Notes under the pieces: model-generated
What the model was told of the DNA's origin: nothing
What the model saw: the letters and a program-made list of their open reading frames with translations, nothing else
Databases searched by the model: none
Shown here: one piece after another, positions 18,042 to 27,163 of the stretch
How the letters are laid out: each line of letters opens with the position of its first letter
How positions within the stretch are numbered: the first letter of the stretch is position 1
NCBI RefSeq assembly: GCF_902167635.1
Contig: NZ_CABHMS010000002.1
Location: 496,001 to 560,000, forward strand
DNA: 64,000 bases
Direction: 5' to 3'
Source of the DNA: Chitinophaga vietnamensis
GTDB taxonomy: Bacteria; Bacteroidota; Bacteroidia; Chitinophagales; Chitinophagaceae
Translations under genes and position numbers: made by a program

Positions 18042-18851
18042 ATGTCTCAAACCATCTTCATCACCGGCGCCTCTTCCGGCCTCGGTAAAGCCGCTGCTAA
18101 ATTATTCGCCGCCAAAGGATGGCAGGTGATCGCTACCATGCGTACCCCGGAAAAAGAAACGGAGCTTACTAAAATTGAAAACATCACATTGCTGCCGCTG
18201 GATGTTACCGATAACACACAGATCGAAAACACGGTAAAACAGGCATTGCAGCGCGGCCCGGTAGATGTGGTGTTCAACAATGCGGGCTATGGCCTGTCAG
18301 GCCCGTTTGAAGCGACTTCCGACGAGCAGCTTACCCGGCAGATCAACACCAACCTGTTAGGCGTAATGCGGGTAACAAAGGCATTCATACCTGCATTCCG
18401 CGAAAGAAAAACGGGGCTATTCATCAACACCACTTCTATCGGCGGACTGGTAACATTCCCGTTCAATTCCGTGTATCACGCTACTAAATGGGCTTTGGAA
18501 GGATGGAGCGAAAGCCTGTCGTTTGAATTGAACCGGTTCGGGATACGGGTGAAGACAGTTTCACCGGGCGGGATATTAACAGATTTCGCTGGCCGCTCCC
18601 TGGAGCTGGTGGATCATCCGGCGTATACTGCATTATTGGAGAAGGTAAAGCAGGTATTTTTCAATCCGGAGCGTGCCGCGCTTTATTCTTCTGCGGGAAC
18701 GATTGCGGACGTGGTGTATGAAGCCGCTACAGACAACAAAGACACGCTGCGCTACGTAGCCGGCGCTGATGCCAGGGGCATGTATGCCAGACGCCTGGAG
18801 CTGGGGGATGAACAATTCAGAAAGGAGATTGCCGTATCTTTCTTTGGTTGA
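18042..18851 (+). CDS. Short-chain dehydrogenase/reductase (SDR)
   Basis: NAD(P)-dependent oxidoreductase of the classical SDR family, 269 aa from the ATG at 18042; that start gives MSQTIFITGASSGLGKAAAK at the N-terminus. The frame is open upstream, but the extra residues match no SDR. Seen: the TGASSGLG dinucleotide-binding loop, NNAG, the catalytic Ser in NTTSIGG and YHATKWALEG (YxxxK). The substrate cannot be told from sequence. It is divergent from the RloA/RloB pair and is followed by an AraC regulator 169 nt downstream that may control it. Confidence 0.9.
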   Translation: MSQTIFITGASSGLGKAAAKLFAAKGWQVIATMRTPEKETELTKIENITLLPLDVTDNTQIENTVKQALQRGPVDVVFNNAGYGLSGPFEATSDEQLTRQINTNLLGVMRVTKAFIPAFRERKTGLFINTTSIGGLVTFPFNSVYHATKWALEGWSESLSFELNRFGIRVKTVSPGGILTDFAGRSLELVDHPAYTALLEKVKQVFFNPERAALYSSAGTIADVVYEAATDNKDTLRYVAGADARGMYARRLELGDEQFRKEIAVSFFG

Positions 18852-19020
18852 GGATGATTGGCTCGCAGCCTTTTGGGATGAGCGGCAGTCCCAACCTGTT
18901 CGGGCGGGCTTTTCGCGAATACTAAGTATCTTTGGTGGGATCATCAAGCAGCACGTGCCATAGCAGGAGAGGATACATGCATCACTCCCGGGTAGTGTTG
19001 CTGTCTAAACCGCCATAGCT

Positions 19021-19995
19021 ATGAAATTTATTTTGCCGCCCCAATTGCAACAGCGTGTTACTATCACACCCATCATGCCGCCTCACGCGGAAGATATCCT
19101 CATGACACATGTGCCAGCGAACCGTATCAGCGGCGCTTTTGGCGCCTTCGTGTTGCAGGAGATCGATCATCATGAATTTACCATCTACCAGCATGTTTTC
19201 CGGATGAAAATGCCTGTGGAGATAAAGGTAGCGCCGGAATATTCCATCATCACCCTCAGCTATGTGCTCAGGGGCCAGGTGCCTTGCACACTCAATGGTT
19301 TTGGGGATGCGCTCCTCTCCGAAGGATGGTATCATCTCTACTATGTTCCTGCGGGTGAACATACTGCCCGTCTCCCGCAGGGAGAGGCGGTCGTGTTCCA
19401 GGTGAACCTGCACACCGGCCTGCTCAGGGAGCTGGGCGTTAAATATCCTTCTTTGCAACAGGTGTGCGATAGTCTCAGCGATGGCAGCCGCAATGGCCTG
19501 CAGCAAGGCGCTGCGCGGATCACGCCAAGGGTGCAGGAAGTGCTGGGAAATATCTTCACCTGTTCACTGGATGGCGCCGAACGCGACATCTACATACGGG
19601 CACGCATATACGATTTGCTGTTGCTCTATTTGCAGGATCTCAATACCGTCAAAATATCTTCCCGTTATCATTTCTCTCAACATGATATCCTCGCTTTGCA
19701 TCATGCGAGCGAGTTGCTGGTGCAGCAAGTAGATCAACCGCCATCACAAGCGGCGCTGGCGCGGGCTGTGCACCTGCATCCCCGGAAACTGGCGGAAGGC
19801 TTTCGCATGTTGTATGGCATGAATATGTCTGAATGGCTGCTGCAACTACGGATGCAAAAAGCGCGGCAGCTGCTGCGCGAGAGCGCGAAACCCGTGAGCG
19901 ACGTGGCCTACGCCGTGGGGTATGATACTGTGTCGGGTTTTATCCGGGCCTTTAAAGGCTATGCGGGCTGCACACCGGCCGACTACCGCAAATAA
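19021..19995 (+). CDS. AraC-family transcriptional regulator
   Basis: Cytoplasmic DNA-binding regulator, 324 aa. The C-terminal ~100 residues form two helix-turn-helix units: SQAALARAVHLHPRKLAEGF, and DVAYAVGYDTVSGFIRAFKG with the AraC signature ending TPADYRK. The N-terminal ~200 residues resemble no ligand domain I can name, but fit the layout of AraC proteins beside single oxidoreductase genes. Its target could be the SDR gene upstream or the GH35 gene downstream. Confidence 0.9.
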   Translation: MKFILPPQLQQRVTITPIMPPHAEDILMTHVPANRISGAFGAFVLQEIDHHEFTIYQHVFRMKMPVEIKVAPEYSIITLSYVLRGQVPCTLNGFGDALLSEGWYHLYYVPAGEHTARLPQGEAVVFQVNLHTGLLRELGVKYPSLQQVCDSLSDGSRNGLQQGAARITPRVQEVLGNIFTCSLDGAERDIYIRARIYDLLLLYLQDLNTVKISSRYHFSQHDILALHHASELLVQQVDQPPSQAALARAVHLHPRKLAEGFRMLYGMNMSEWLLQLRMQKARQLLRESAKPVSDVAYAVGYDTVSGFIRAFKGYAGCTPADYRK

Positions 19996-20316
19996 ATACC
20001 GGGCACAGATGTGCCCGGGCTGCAATTGCCATTTCGTTTGGCATCCACAGCTAGCAAGGGGCGTGGGCACGTCCCGCTATGATAGCCATGTGCCTTGAAG
20101 TAGGATGTTCGTTATACCCAAAATTGGTACCTTCTGCATGGATCGGATATGCCGCAGTGGATAAAAAATGTGCAGCAATGGAGATTATAGTGTGGTAATG
20201 TAGCGGTATTTATTCCGTTCCCGGGCTTTTTGCCGGGTATAATTCTGCCAGTTATCATTTTTAGAAGAAATTCAAGCGGCATTGTATTATTTTCCACGCT
20301 TATTCTTTTAAGAACA
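19996..20316. other. Intergenic region with small hairpins, no gene seen
   Basis: These 321 nt between the AraC gene and GH35 carry an 8-bp perfect stem, CCGGGCAC-AGAT-GTGCCCGG (19999-20018), just after the AraC stop without a T-tract, and a weaker stem near 20220-20237. No coding potential or RNA gene is recognised. The promoter of the GH35 gene is presumably in the AT-richer right end. Confidence 0.5.
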
Positions 20317-22125
20317 ATGAAGAAGATAATATTTGTTTTGTCGATGCTCCTGTGCAGCGGCTCGCTGGCAGCACAGCACACCTTTACATTAGGCGATTCC
20401 ACTTTTCTGTTGGACGGAAAACCTTTTCAGATGATCTCTGGCGAGATGCACTACCAGCGCATCCCGCGGGAAGCCTGGCGCTCCCGCCTGAAGATGGCCC
20501 GTGCCATGGGGCTCAATACCGTGGCCACTTATGTGTTCTGGAATATGCACGAGCCGGAACAAGGCCATTATGATTTCAGCGGCAACAACGACGTGGCTGC
20601 ATTTGTCAGGATCGCGCATGAAGAGGGCCTGTGGATCGTGCTTCGCCCCAGTCCCTATGCCTGTGCGGAATGGGAGTTCGGCGGTTATCCTTACTGGCTG
20701 CAGAACAAGCCTGGCTTGCAGGTGCGCAGCAAAGAGCCGCAGTACCTCAGCGCCTACCGCAACTACATCATGCAGGTGGGTAAGCAATTATCAAAAATGC
20801 AGATCAACCACGGAGGCAACATCCTCATGACGCAGATCGAGAACGAATATGGTTCCTATGCCAGCGATAAAGATTACCTGGACATCAACCGCAAAATGTT
20901 CATCGCAGCAGGTTTCGACGGGCTGCTATACACCTGTGATCCCGGTGCGGATGTTGCCAAAGGCCACCTGCCAGGACTATTACCTGCCGTGAATGGTACC
21001 GATGATCCCGAAAAGGTGAAACAGATCGTGAGAGACAATCACAATGGCAAAGGGCCTTTCTATATTGCAGAATGGTACCCTGCCTGGTTTGATTCCTGGG
21101 GACAGGCGCATCATACCGTGCCTTATGAAAAATACCTCGCCCGTCTGGACCGTGTGCTGGCAGCGGGTATCTCCATCAATATGTACATGTTCCATGGCGG
21201 CAGCTCCCGCGGTTATATGAATGGCGCCAACTACGACGGCAGCAGCGCCTATGCGCCGGAGGTGAGCAGCTATGATTATGATGCCCCGCTCGATGAAGCC
21301 GGCAATCCTACGCCTAAGTTCAAAGCCTTCCGCGAGGTGATTGAAAAGCACCTGCCCGCAGGCACGGTGCTGCCGCCGGTTCCGACTGTGAAGCCCGCCA
21401 TCAGCACACCGGCAGTTCAGTTCACCCGCAGTGCATCCGTACTGAGCAACCTGCCCGCACCCGTAAAAAGCGTACAGCCGTTGACGTTCGAAGCCCTGCA
21501 CCAGGCCTATGGCTTTGTGCTCTATCGCACTACGGTAGAAGGAGGCAAAACATCATTGCTGAAACTGAATGAGCTGCGCGATTACGCCCTGGTGTTCATC
21601 AATGGCAAACGCGCCGCCATCCTCGACAGGCGCCTGAATCAGGACAGCATATCCCTGGATCTTCCCAAAGGCAAAGTAAGACTGGATATCCTCGTGGAGA
21701 ACCTGGGCCGTATTAATTTCGGCGCGTATTTACTTAAAAATAAAAAAGGTATCACACAAAGCGTGACGCTTGATGGTCAGCCGGTATTGAACTGGCTGCA
21801 TTATAAACTGCCTTTCAGCACGCAGCCTGCCGTGAAACCCGCTGCCAGCGTGCCAGACGCGCCAGTGCTAAAAGAAGGCGCTTTCCAGTTGACCTCCACC
21901 GGCGATACTTACCTGGATATGTCGCAATGGGGTAAAGGGGTGGTATGGGTCAACGGACATCACCTCGGCCGCTACTGGCAGGTAGGGCCGCAGCAGACTT
22001 TATACGTTCCTGCCGGATGGCTGAAGAAGGGGACCAATAAGGTAACGGTGCTGGAGCTGATCCGGCCGGAGCAGCAAGTCTTGCAGGGGATTGATCATCC
22101 GATACTCGATGTATTGAATAAATAA
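20317..22125 (+). CDS. Secreted beta-galactosidase, GH35
   Basis: Glycoside hydrolase family 35 enzyme, 602 aa from the ATG at 20317; this start places the signal peptide MKKIIFVLSMLLCSGSLAAQ at the N-terminus. The TIM barrel shows GEMHYQRIPREAW, VFWNMHEPEQG, ECAEWEFGGYPYW-like substrate-loop residues, the acid/base Glu177 in QIENEYG and the nucleophile Glu252 in YIAEWYPAW. The C-terminal part (from ~400) is the jelly-roll region ending in GVVWVNGHHLGRYW. It is expected to release terminal beta-galactose in the periplasm. It stands alone, closed by a strong terminator. Confidence 0.94.
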   Translation: MKKIIFVLSMLLCSGSLAAQHTFTLGDSTFLLDGKPFQMISGEMHYQRIPREAWRSRLKMARAMGLNTVATYVFWNMHEPEQGHYDFSGNNDVAAFVRIAHEEGLWIVLRPSPYACAEWEFGGYPYWLQNKPGLQVRSKEPQYLSAYRNYIMQVGKQLSKMQINHGGNILMTQIENEYGSYASDKDYLDINRKMFIAAGFDGLLYTCDPGADVAKGHLPGLLPAVNGTDDPEKVKQIVRDNHNGKGPFYIAEWYPAWFDSWGQAHHTVPYEKYLARLDRVLAAGISINMYMFHGGSSRGYMNGANYDGSSAYAPEVSSYDYDAPLDEAGNPTPKFKAFREVIEKHLPAGTVLPPVPTVKPAISTPAVQFTRSASVLSNLPAPVKSVQPLTFEALHQAYGFVLYRTTVEGGKTSLLKLNELRDYALVFINGKRAAILDRRLNQDSISLDLPKGKVRLDILVENLGRINFGAYLLKNKKGITQSVTLDGQPVLNWLHYKLPFSTQPAVKPAASVPDAPVLKEGAFQLTSTGDTYLDMSQWGKGVVWVNGHHLGRYWQVGPQQTLYVPAGWLKKGTNKVTVLELIRPEQQVLQGIDHPILDVLNK

Positions 22126-22128
22126 AAA

Positions 22129-22164
22129 AGAAGGCCTTACGATAATGTAAGGCCTTCTTTTTTT
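22129..22164. terminator. Strong hairpin terminator after GH35
   Basis: A perfect 12-bp stem, AGAAGGCCTTAC (22129-22140) with GTAAGGCCTTCT (22147-22158), has a 6-nt loop and is followed by a T run; the A run in front would serve the other strand. It starts 3 nt after the GH35 stop. Confidence 0.9.
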
Positions 22165-22290
22165 GATAGAAATTATTATTTTTGGCGTGAGTAACCAAGA
22201 GTATATTGCCCCTATATCTGTACGAAATTGGCCCGCAATGTAATTCTTCTATTTTTTTGTGAGTGTTAATCCTTAATTGTACTTGTACTT

Positions 22291-23298
22291 ATGAAACGAG
22301 TTTGCATTACTGTAGTTATTGCATTGGCAATGTCTGGGCAACTGTCTGCCCAAGTTACCCAGGATCCAAGTGGGAACGTGAGTGTCGGTAGTAGTACCTT
22401 GCCTCAAGGCACCTTGGATGTCAACAGGGCTACCATTAATACCCTTTCTACTGTATTGGGTCGTCTGCCGGAAGGGAATGCTGCCAGTCCGGGTACTTAT
22501 TTGGGTCTGCAAGCCTACAACACTACGCCGGCTGGTAGTCTTTCATTCGCATTTGAGCACAAATTCTACGGCGTGCTGAACAGTGCTATTAATTTCTATC
22601 GTGGATCGGCCAAAGATGATGGCTTTATGACCTTTACTACTGCTACTGGCAATGAGCGTATGCGCATTAGCGCCAATGGTAATATTGGTATCGGCACTAC
22701 GACGCCCGCAGCTTTTCTTGATATCGGAAAGCCGGCCAATAATACTTTGACGGCCGTATTGGCTCGTATGTTGGAAGGAAGTCCGAATACTTACCTGGGT
22801 GTGCAAACCTATGCTACAACGCCGGTTAACAGCGTGTCATTTGCATTGGAGCACAAATTCTACGGTGTGCTCAATAGCGCCATTAATTTTTACAGAGGCT
22901 ATTCAACCAGTGGAGGTTTCATCGCATTCTCTACCGGCGATGGCACCGAGCGTATGCGCATTGATCCATTCGGTAATGTGTGCATCGGCACTCCCAACCC
23001 GCAAGCCAAGTTGTCCGTAAATGGTGATGTTTTTGCCAAAAGAATAAAAGTAACACAAACCGGCTGGCCTGACTATGTGTTCACCTCCGCATATCAATTG
23101 CCATCCTTACAACAGGTAGAACATTACATCCATACCAACGGACATCTGCCGGAAATGCCTACTGCTGAAGAGGTAGAGGCCAAAGGTCAGGATGTAGGAG
23201 AGATGAATAAGCTGCTGCTGAAGAAAGTGGAAGAGCTGACGCTGTATATTATAGAGCAGAATAAGCGGATAGAGGCGCTGGAGAAGAAGGGGAAGTAG
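22291..23298 (+). CDS. Secreted fibre-like protein with internal duplication and C-terminal coiled coil
   Basis: Unrecognised at family level, but typical of Bacteroidota surface proteins resembling phage tail-fibre stalks. It has a signal peptide (MKRVCITVVIALAMSGQLSAQ) and two ~100-residue repeats, each containing a FEHKFYGVLNSAINFYRG-like segment, ERMRI, and a GNIGIGTTTP or GNVCIGTPNP turn. The C-terminal domain contains VFTSAYQLPSLQQVEHYI and a coiled coil (LLLKKVEELTLYIIEQNKRI) that could trimerise. At 335 aa it leads a same-strand run with two RHS-like giants (33 nt before the first), which suggests a joint surface or delivery role. Confidence 0.75.
   Translation: MKRVCITVVIALAMSGQLSAQVTQDPSGNVSVGSSTLPQGTLDVNRATINTLSTVLGRLPEGNAASPGTYLGLQAYNTTPAGSLSFAFEHKFYGVLNSAINFYRGSAKDDGFMTFTTATGNERMRISANGNIGIGTTTPAAFLDIGKPANNTLTAVLARMLEGSPNTYLGVQTYATTPVNSVSFALEHKFYGVLNSAINFYRGYSTSGGFIAFSTGDGTERMRIDPFGNVCIGTPNPQAKLSVNGDVFAKRIKVTQTGWPDYVFTSAYQLPSLQQVEHYIHTNGHLPEMPTAEEVEAKGQDVGEMNKLLLKKVEELTLYIIEQNKRIEALEKKGK
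22438..22987 (+). repeat. Tandem internal duplication in the fibre-like gene
   Basis: Units at about 22438-22690 and 22738-22987 are clearly homologous at DNA level. For example, CACAAATTCTACGG and GAGCGTATGCGCATT recur in both at matching offsets. The divergence is mostly at third codon positions, so the duplication is not very recent and is under protein-level constraint. Confidence 0.8.
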
Positions 23299-23331
23299 AG
23301 GAACCCCTAATATTTCAAAGATTGTAAGAAC

Positions 23332-26300
23332 ATGAAAAATAGCATATCGGTCTGGCTGAAGCGGGTATTGATTATTGCAGTCATTCATTGTACGGGCATT
23401 GAGCTTTCTCTCGGTCAATCTGACCAGTTAAGTACGATTATTCCGCCATCGCCACGCTCAAGAGAGTTTGAAAAATTCATCAATTATGAGGTTTCACTAT
23501 ACAACGGGTTACCTCAGATTAATGTCAATTTTTATACTATTGAACTAGGCGGTATAAAGATACCCATAGGTATATCTTATCACGCCTCTGGTATAAAATA
23601 TGGCCAAACGAGCGGCGATGTGGGCATTGGCTGGGCCTTGGACCCTGGGTTCCGTGTGTCGAGGACAGTGCATGGCCGGCTGGATGAGGCTTACGACATG
23701 CCAGATATGAATAATTTTCCCGGCGGGCAGACGATAAGCAGCTACCTGAGTGGGTTTTCATCTTCGTACGACCGTGACCGGTACCTCGCGAGGTACATGC
23801 TATTACAACCAAATGGAGAGAAACCTGCCGTTTCTGCATCCTCAAATGACTACCTGGATGGGCAATATGATCAATTCACTATTGGCTTGCCAGGTAACAG
23901 TGGCAATTTCATTATCACGAACCGCTTGAGCCGCACTGTTACTATGCTGGATAATTCAGCGTTGCAAAAGATCAATTATTCAACCGGGGATGTTGGTATT
24001 ACGGAATTTAATGTGACCGATGGAAATGGAATACAGTATAGATTTGGTGTTTCAGATGCTAATAATGAAAACTCACAGGTATATATCAATGGTGCATACC
24101 GAAAGTATAATTCTGCCTGGTTATTGGGCAAGATTACCACGCTCTTCAATGATTCCATTAATTTCCAATACCAATCATTTACTGAATCAAGTGAAGGGAT
24201 GCCGTCTTATAGCAGGACAATTCTGGAGGGCTATGGCCCAACTTACTGTTCCCCGTTGTGTTACCCCTCGTCGGACAATAATCAAAGGGGACTTGAGCAA
24301 CCTGCTACAATCAAGTATTATGATACGAAAATATTATCCGGCATCACTACTCCGAATGAGCTGGTAACGCTAACCCGGAACGCTAATGGCACAGTAAGTA
24401 CTATCACGGTTACTAATAAGAAGGGAGCACTATTGAAAAAGGTGTCCTTCTTTTACAGTCTCTCAGGATCTTCTAATTTTCTGGATTCCCTTCAAGTGGC
24501 TGGCGCCGACAACGTGGCGGTTGAAAGGTATAACTTTGACTATACATCAAAAAATGTACGTTTCCCCAACTACGATTGCTTTGGATATGGAATAAACAAC
24601 CCTGGCGGAGGATATAGTTACGCGAATTATTTTGGCAAGTTTGACTATACACAAGTAGGCAAGGATGTCTACACTACTAGTCCCGGTGATCCTGGCGCAT
24701 CATCTGATGTATGTAACGGGAATGCGTTTCCTCAATCATATCCTCAATCGATCACATTTGACGGTACCGATAAAAGAAGCGTGCTCCCATTGGACGCTGG
24801 CATGTTGAAACGGATTACCTATCCTACGGGAGGGACTCGAACATTCAGCTACGAGTACAACCAATACAAAGTTTTGGTGAATGGTATTGCTTACGCCAGA
24901 ACTGGCGGCGGTTTCAGGATAGCCAGTATTAGCAGCGATGATAAAGTGAAAGGTACTACCTTAACCAGAAACTATTACTATGGAGATGGCCAGCGTACTT
25001 TCGATCCCACAGATCCCCAGCTGGCAGTGAAAGAAAAAGCAGCATTGGCCTTGTTTACATGCCCCGGCGCTACCGTGAAGAAATTACGGCAGGTTACACA
25101 GGCTTCATCATTAGATGAAGAGTTGTCGGAGGCCATAGTGCAGGGCCAGGAGGGTTGGTACAGCGATGTTACAGAAAACTATGGCGCGGGGAAGATTACA
25201 TATAAGTTCAATATTCCCAATACAACTGCGGGTTTAAACCGCTACATAAACAATGGTACTTCTCTGGCGAATCCATCCTATTGTTTGCAGACGTATAATC
25301 CCTGGAACAAACCTTATTTAGCAGAGAAAACGATTTATGAAACCAAACCTGTTACGGGTGACGTGATCAGGCAGAAGGAGAGCTATGAATACTATATACC
25401 TGCTCCCAACCCGGTATCTGAGGTATTTACCGGTTTGAAAGTGTCTCCTTACGGACTTGCGTACAAAGTAGATGTACAGAACCTTTCGACGCCAACATAT
25501 GATTTGTACGCAGCCGGAATACAATCTGTGTTTAATTATGCTACATATAATCTGACTAAAGGGGATGTACTGTTGAAGAAGAAGATAACTACTGATTATG
25601 ATACCCAGACAGGCAATACTACCAGTACAGTTGCTGAATACAATTATACCTATGCTAACCTGATGGCTAGTGAGAAAGCGACTAATAGTAAAGGAGAGGT
25701 GATCTTCACCAGTTATAAATATCCGCTCAATTATGCGGGTATAACCGCTACAGACGCTATTTCGGCAGGTTTGAAGAATATGCAGAATGTTAATGTTGTC
25801 AATCCCGTAATTGAAAAAAGTATCTACCGCGCAAATGTAGATATGACCAATAAGCGGTTGATGTCTTCTTTGTTCTTTACTTATAAGTCTATGGTCCCTG
25901 TGGCTGATAAAGTCTTCAGAACAGCGTTGGCGGCGCCCGTTACCAGTTTTGTTGAATCCAGTGTTCAGAGTGGCGCGGTAATAAAAGACAACAGTTATCT
26001 TGAAGATATCAGCTTTGATCTATACGATGCTAAGGGGAATATTTTACAGCGTTCCAGAACTAATGATGCCAAAGAAGTTTATTTCTGGGGGTACAATAAC
26101 AATTATCCAGTGGCTAAAATTACGGGAAGTGACTATAATGCGGCGAAACAATATATCAGTCAGATCCTGCTTGATAGTGCCGCCAATTATACAGATGCAG
26201 CTGTTCAAGCCGAGCTGGGCAAGCTACGTACCAACCTGGGCGGGGCATTGGTATCAACGTACACCTATCGTCCGCTGGTGGGTATGAGTACCGCAGCCGA

Positions 26301-27144
26301 TCCTTCCGGTAAGCTCTCGTACTATGATTATGATGCTTACGGAAGGCTGCAAACGGTGCGTGATAAAGATACCAGGATTGTAAGCCAGTTTGACTACAAA
26401 TATCAGACTCCTATTACGCCTATATGGGGCAATAATTATAAGTTCCAAACGTTTACCCGCAACAATTGTACTGTTGGTGGAGGTACACCTGTGGATTACG
26501 CCGTACCTGCCGGAACTTATTATTCGGGTATCAGCCAGGCAGATGCCGACCAGATGGCGCAGAATGATATCAATGCTAACGGTCAGGCCTATGCGAACAA
26601 GTATGGTTGCTGTACTTACTTCAAGAATGCCGGTGCCAGTCAGTGGTTCATACGCAGCAACTGCACCGCAGATTCAATCGGGGGATGGATACTCTATAGC
26701 GTGCCGGCAGGAACTTACACTTCTGTTATTAGTCAAGCAGATGCCGATCAAAAAGCCACAAACGAAATCAATACTAATGGACAGGCTTATGCAAACCAAT
26801 ATAGTAAATGCCAGCCACCGGTATATGCAAAATTGCGTTTAGAGAACATTACTCAAACGCCTACGACTACAACGGGTGATGTGGTTGTACGGTTCTACAG
26901 TGATGATGCCTGTACGACGCCTGTTTCATTAGTAGGTAGCGTGATAGTAAATATCAAGATTACAAAGGTCACCACACCTGATAATACTACTACCATTACT
27001 AATGAAAGCTCCACCTGCAATGGCTCCTACCAGGTGCTTAAATCAGCCTTCCTTCTTTCAGAACGGCAATCACAAACACCGGGAGCCCCTGCCACCAATT
27101 ATACTTTTACACTGCAAAGTGGTTATGGATACACCGTGCGTTAA
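23332..27144 (+). CDS. Large secreted RHS-type protein with two DUF5977 modules
   Basis: A 1270-aa exported protein with an N-terminal signal region ending near IELSLGQS. The body has the pattern of RHS/YD-type beta-rich proteins of Bacteroidota: FEKFINYEVSLYNGLPQINV near the start, many YxYD/YYG turns, and DYDAYGRLQTVRDKD near 1000. Two homologous ~55-residue modules follow (about 1038-1095 and 1105-1160), each with VPAGTY, ISQADADQ, and NGQAYANxY, which match DUF5977. A short beta-rich tail (from ~1165) ends the protein. No toxin tip is recognised. It lies directly upstream of a second RHS protein (19 nt gap) and probably acts with it at the cell surface. Confidence 0.8.
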   Translation: MKNSISVWLKRVLIIAVIHCTGIELSLGQSDQLSTIIPPSPRSREFEKFINYEVSLYNGLPQINVNFYTIELGGIKIPIGISYHASGIKYGQTSGDVGIGWALDPGFRVSRTVHGRLDEAYDMPDMNNFPGGQTISSYLSGFSSSYDRDRYLARYMLLQPNGEKPAVSASSNDYLDGQYDQFTIGLPGNSGNFIITNRLSRTVTMLDNSALQKINYSTGDVGITEFNVTDGNGIQYRFGVSDANNENSQVYINGAYRKYNSAWLLGKITTLFNDSINFQYQSFTESSEGMPSYSRTILEGYGPTYCSPLCYPSSDNNQRGLEQPATIKYYDTKILSGITTPNELVTLTRNANGTVSTITVTNKKGALLKKVSFFYSLSGSSNFLDSLQVAGADNVAVERYNFDYTSKNVRFPNYDCFGYGINNPGGGYSYANYFGKFDYTQVGKDVYTTSPGDPGASSDVCNGNAFPQSYPQSITFDGTDKRSVLPLDAGMLKRITYPTGGTRTFSYEYNQYKVLVNGIAYARTGGGFRIASISSDDKVKGTTLTRNYYYGDGQRTFDPTDPQLAVKEKAALALFTCPGATVKKLRQVTQASSLDEELSEAIVQGQEGWYSDVTENYGAGKITYKFNIPNTTAGLNRYINNGTSLANPSYCLQTYNPWNKPYLAEKTIYETKPVTGDVIRQKESYEYYIPAPNPVSEVFTGLKVSPYGLAYKVDVQNLSTPTYDLYAAGIQSVFNYATYNLTKGDVLLKKKITTDYDTQTGNTTSTVAEYNYTYANLMASEKATNSKGEVIFTSYKYPLNYAGITATDAISAGLKNMQNVNVVNPVIEKSIYRANVDMTNKRLMSSLFFTYKSMVPVADKVFRTALAAPVTSFVESSVQSGAVIKDNSYLEDISFDLYDAKGNILQRSRTNDAKEVYFWGYNNNYPVAKITGSDYNAAKQYISQILLDSAANYTDAAVQAELGKLRTNLGGALVSTYTYRPLVGMSTAADPSGKLSYYDYDAYGRLQTVRDKDTRIVSQFDYKYQTPITPIWGNNYKFQTFTRNNCTVGGGTPVDYAVPAGTYYSGISQADADQMAQNDINANGQAYANKYGCCTYFKNAGASQWFIRSNCTADSIGGWILYSVPAGTYTSVISQADADQKATNEINTNGQAYANQYSKCQPPVYAKLRLENITQTPTTTTGDVVVRFYSDDACTTPVSLVGSVIVNIKITKVTTPDNTTTITNESSTCNGSYQVLKSAFLLSERQSQTPGAPATNYTFTLQSGYGYTVR

Positions 27145-27163
27145 CCAATAAATAAGCATCAGC

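Noticed and set aside
22177-22184. TATTTTTG as the promoter of the fibre-like gene
   Set aside because: The only nearby TTTG is about 11 nt upstream, too close for the Bacteroidota -33/-7 spacing, and the box overlaps the preceding terminator region.
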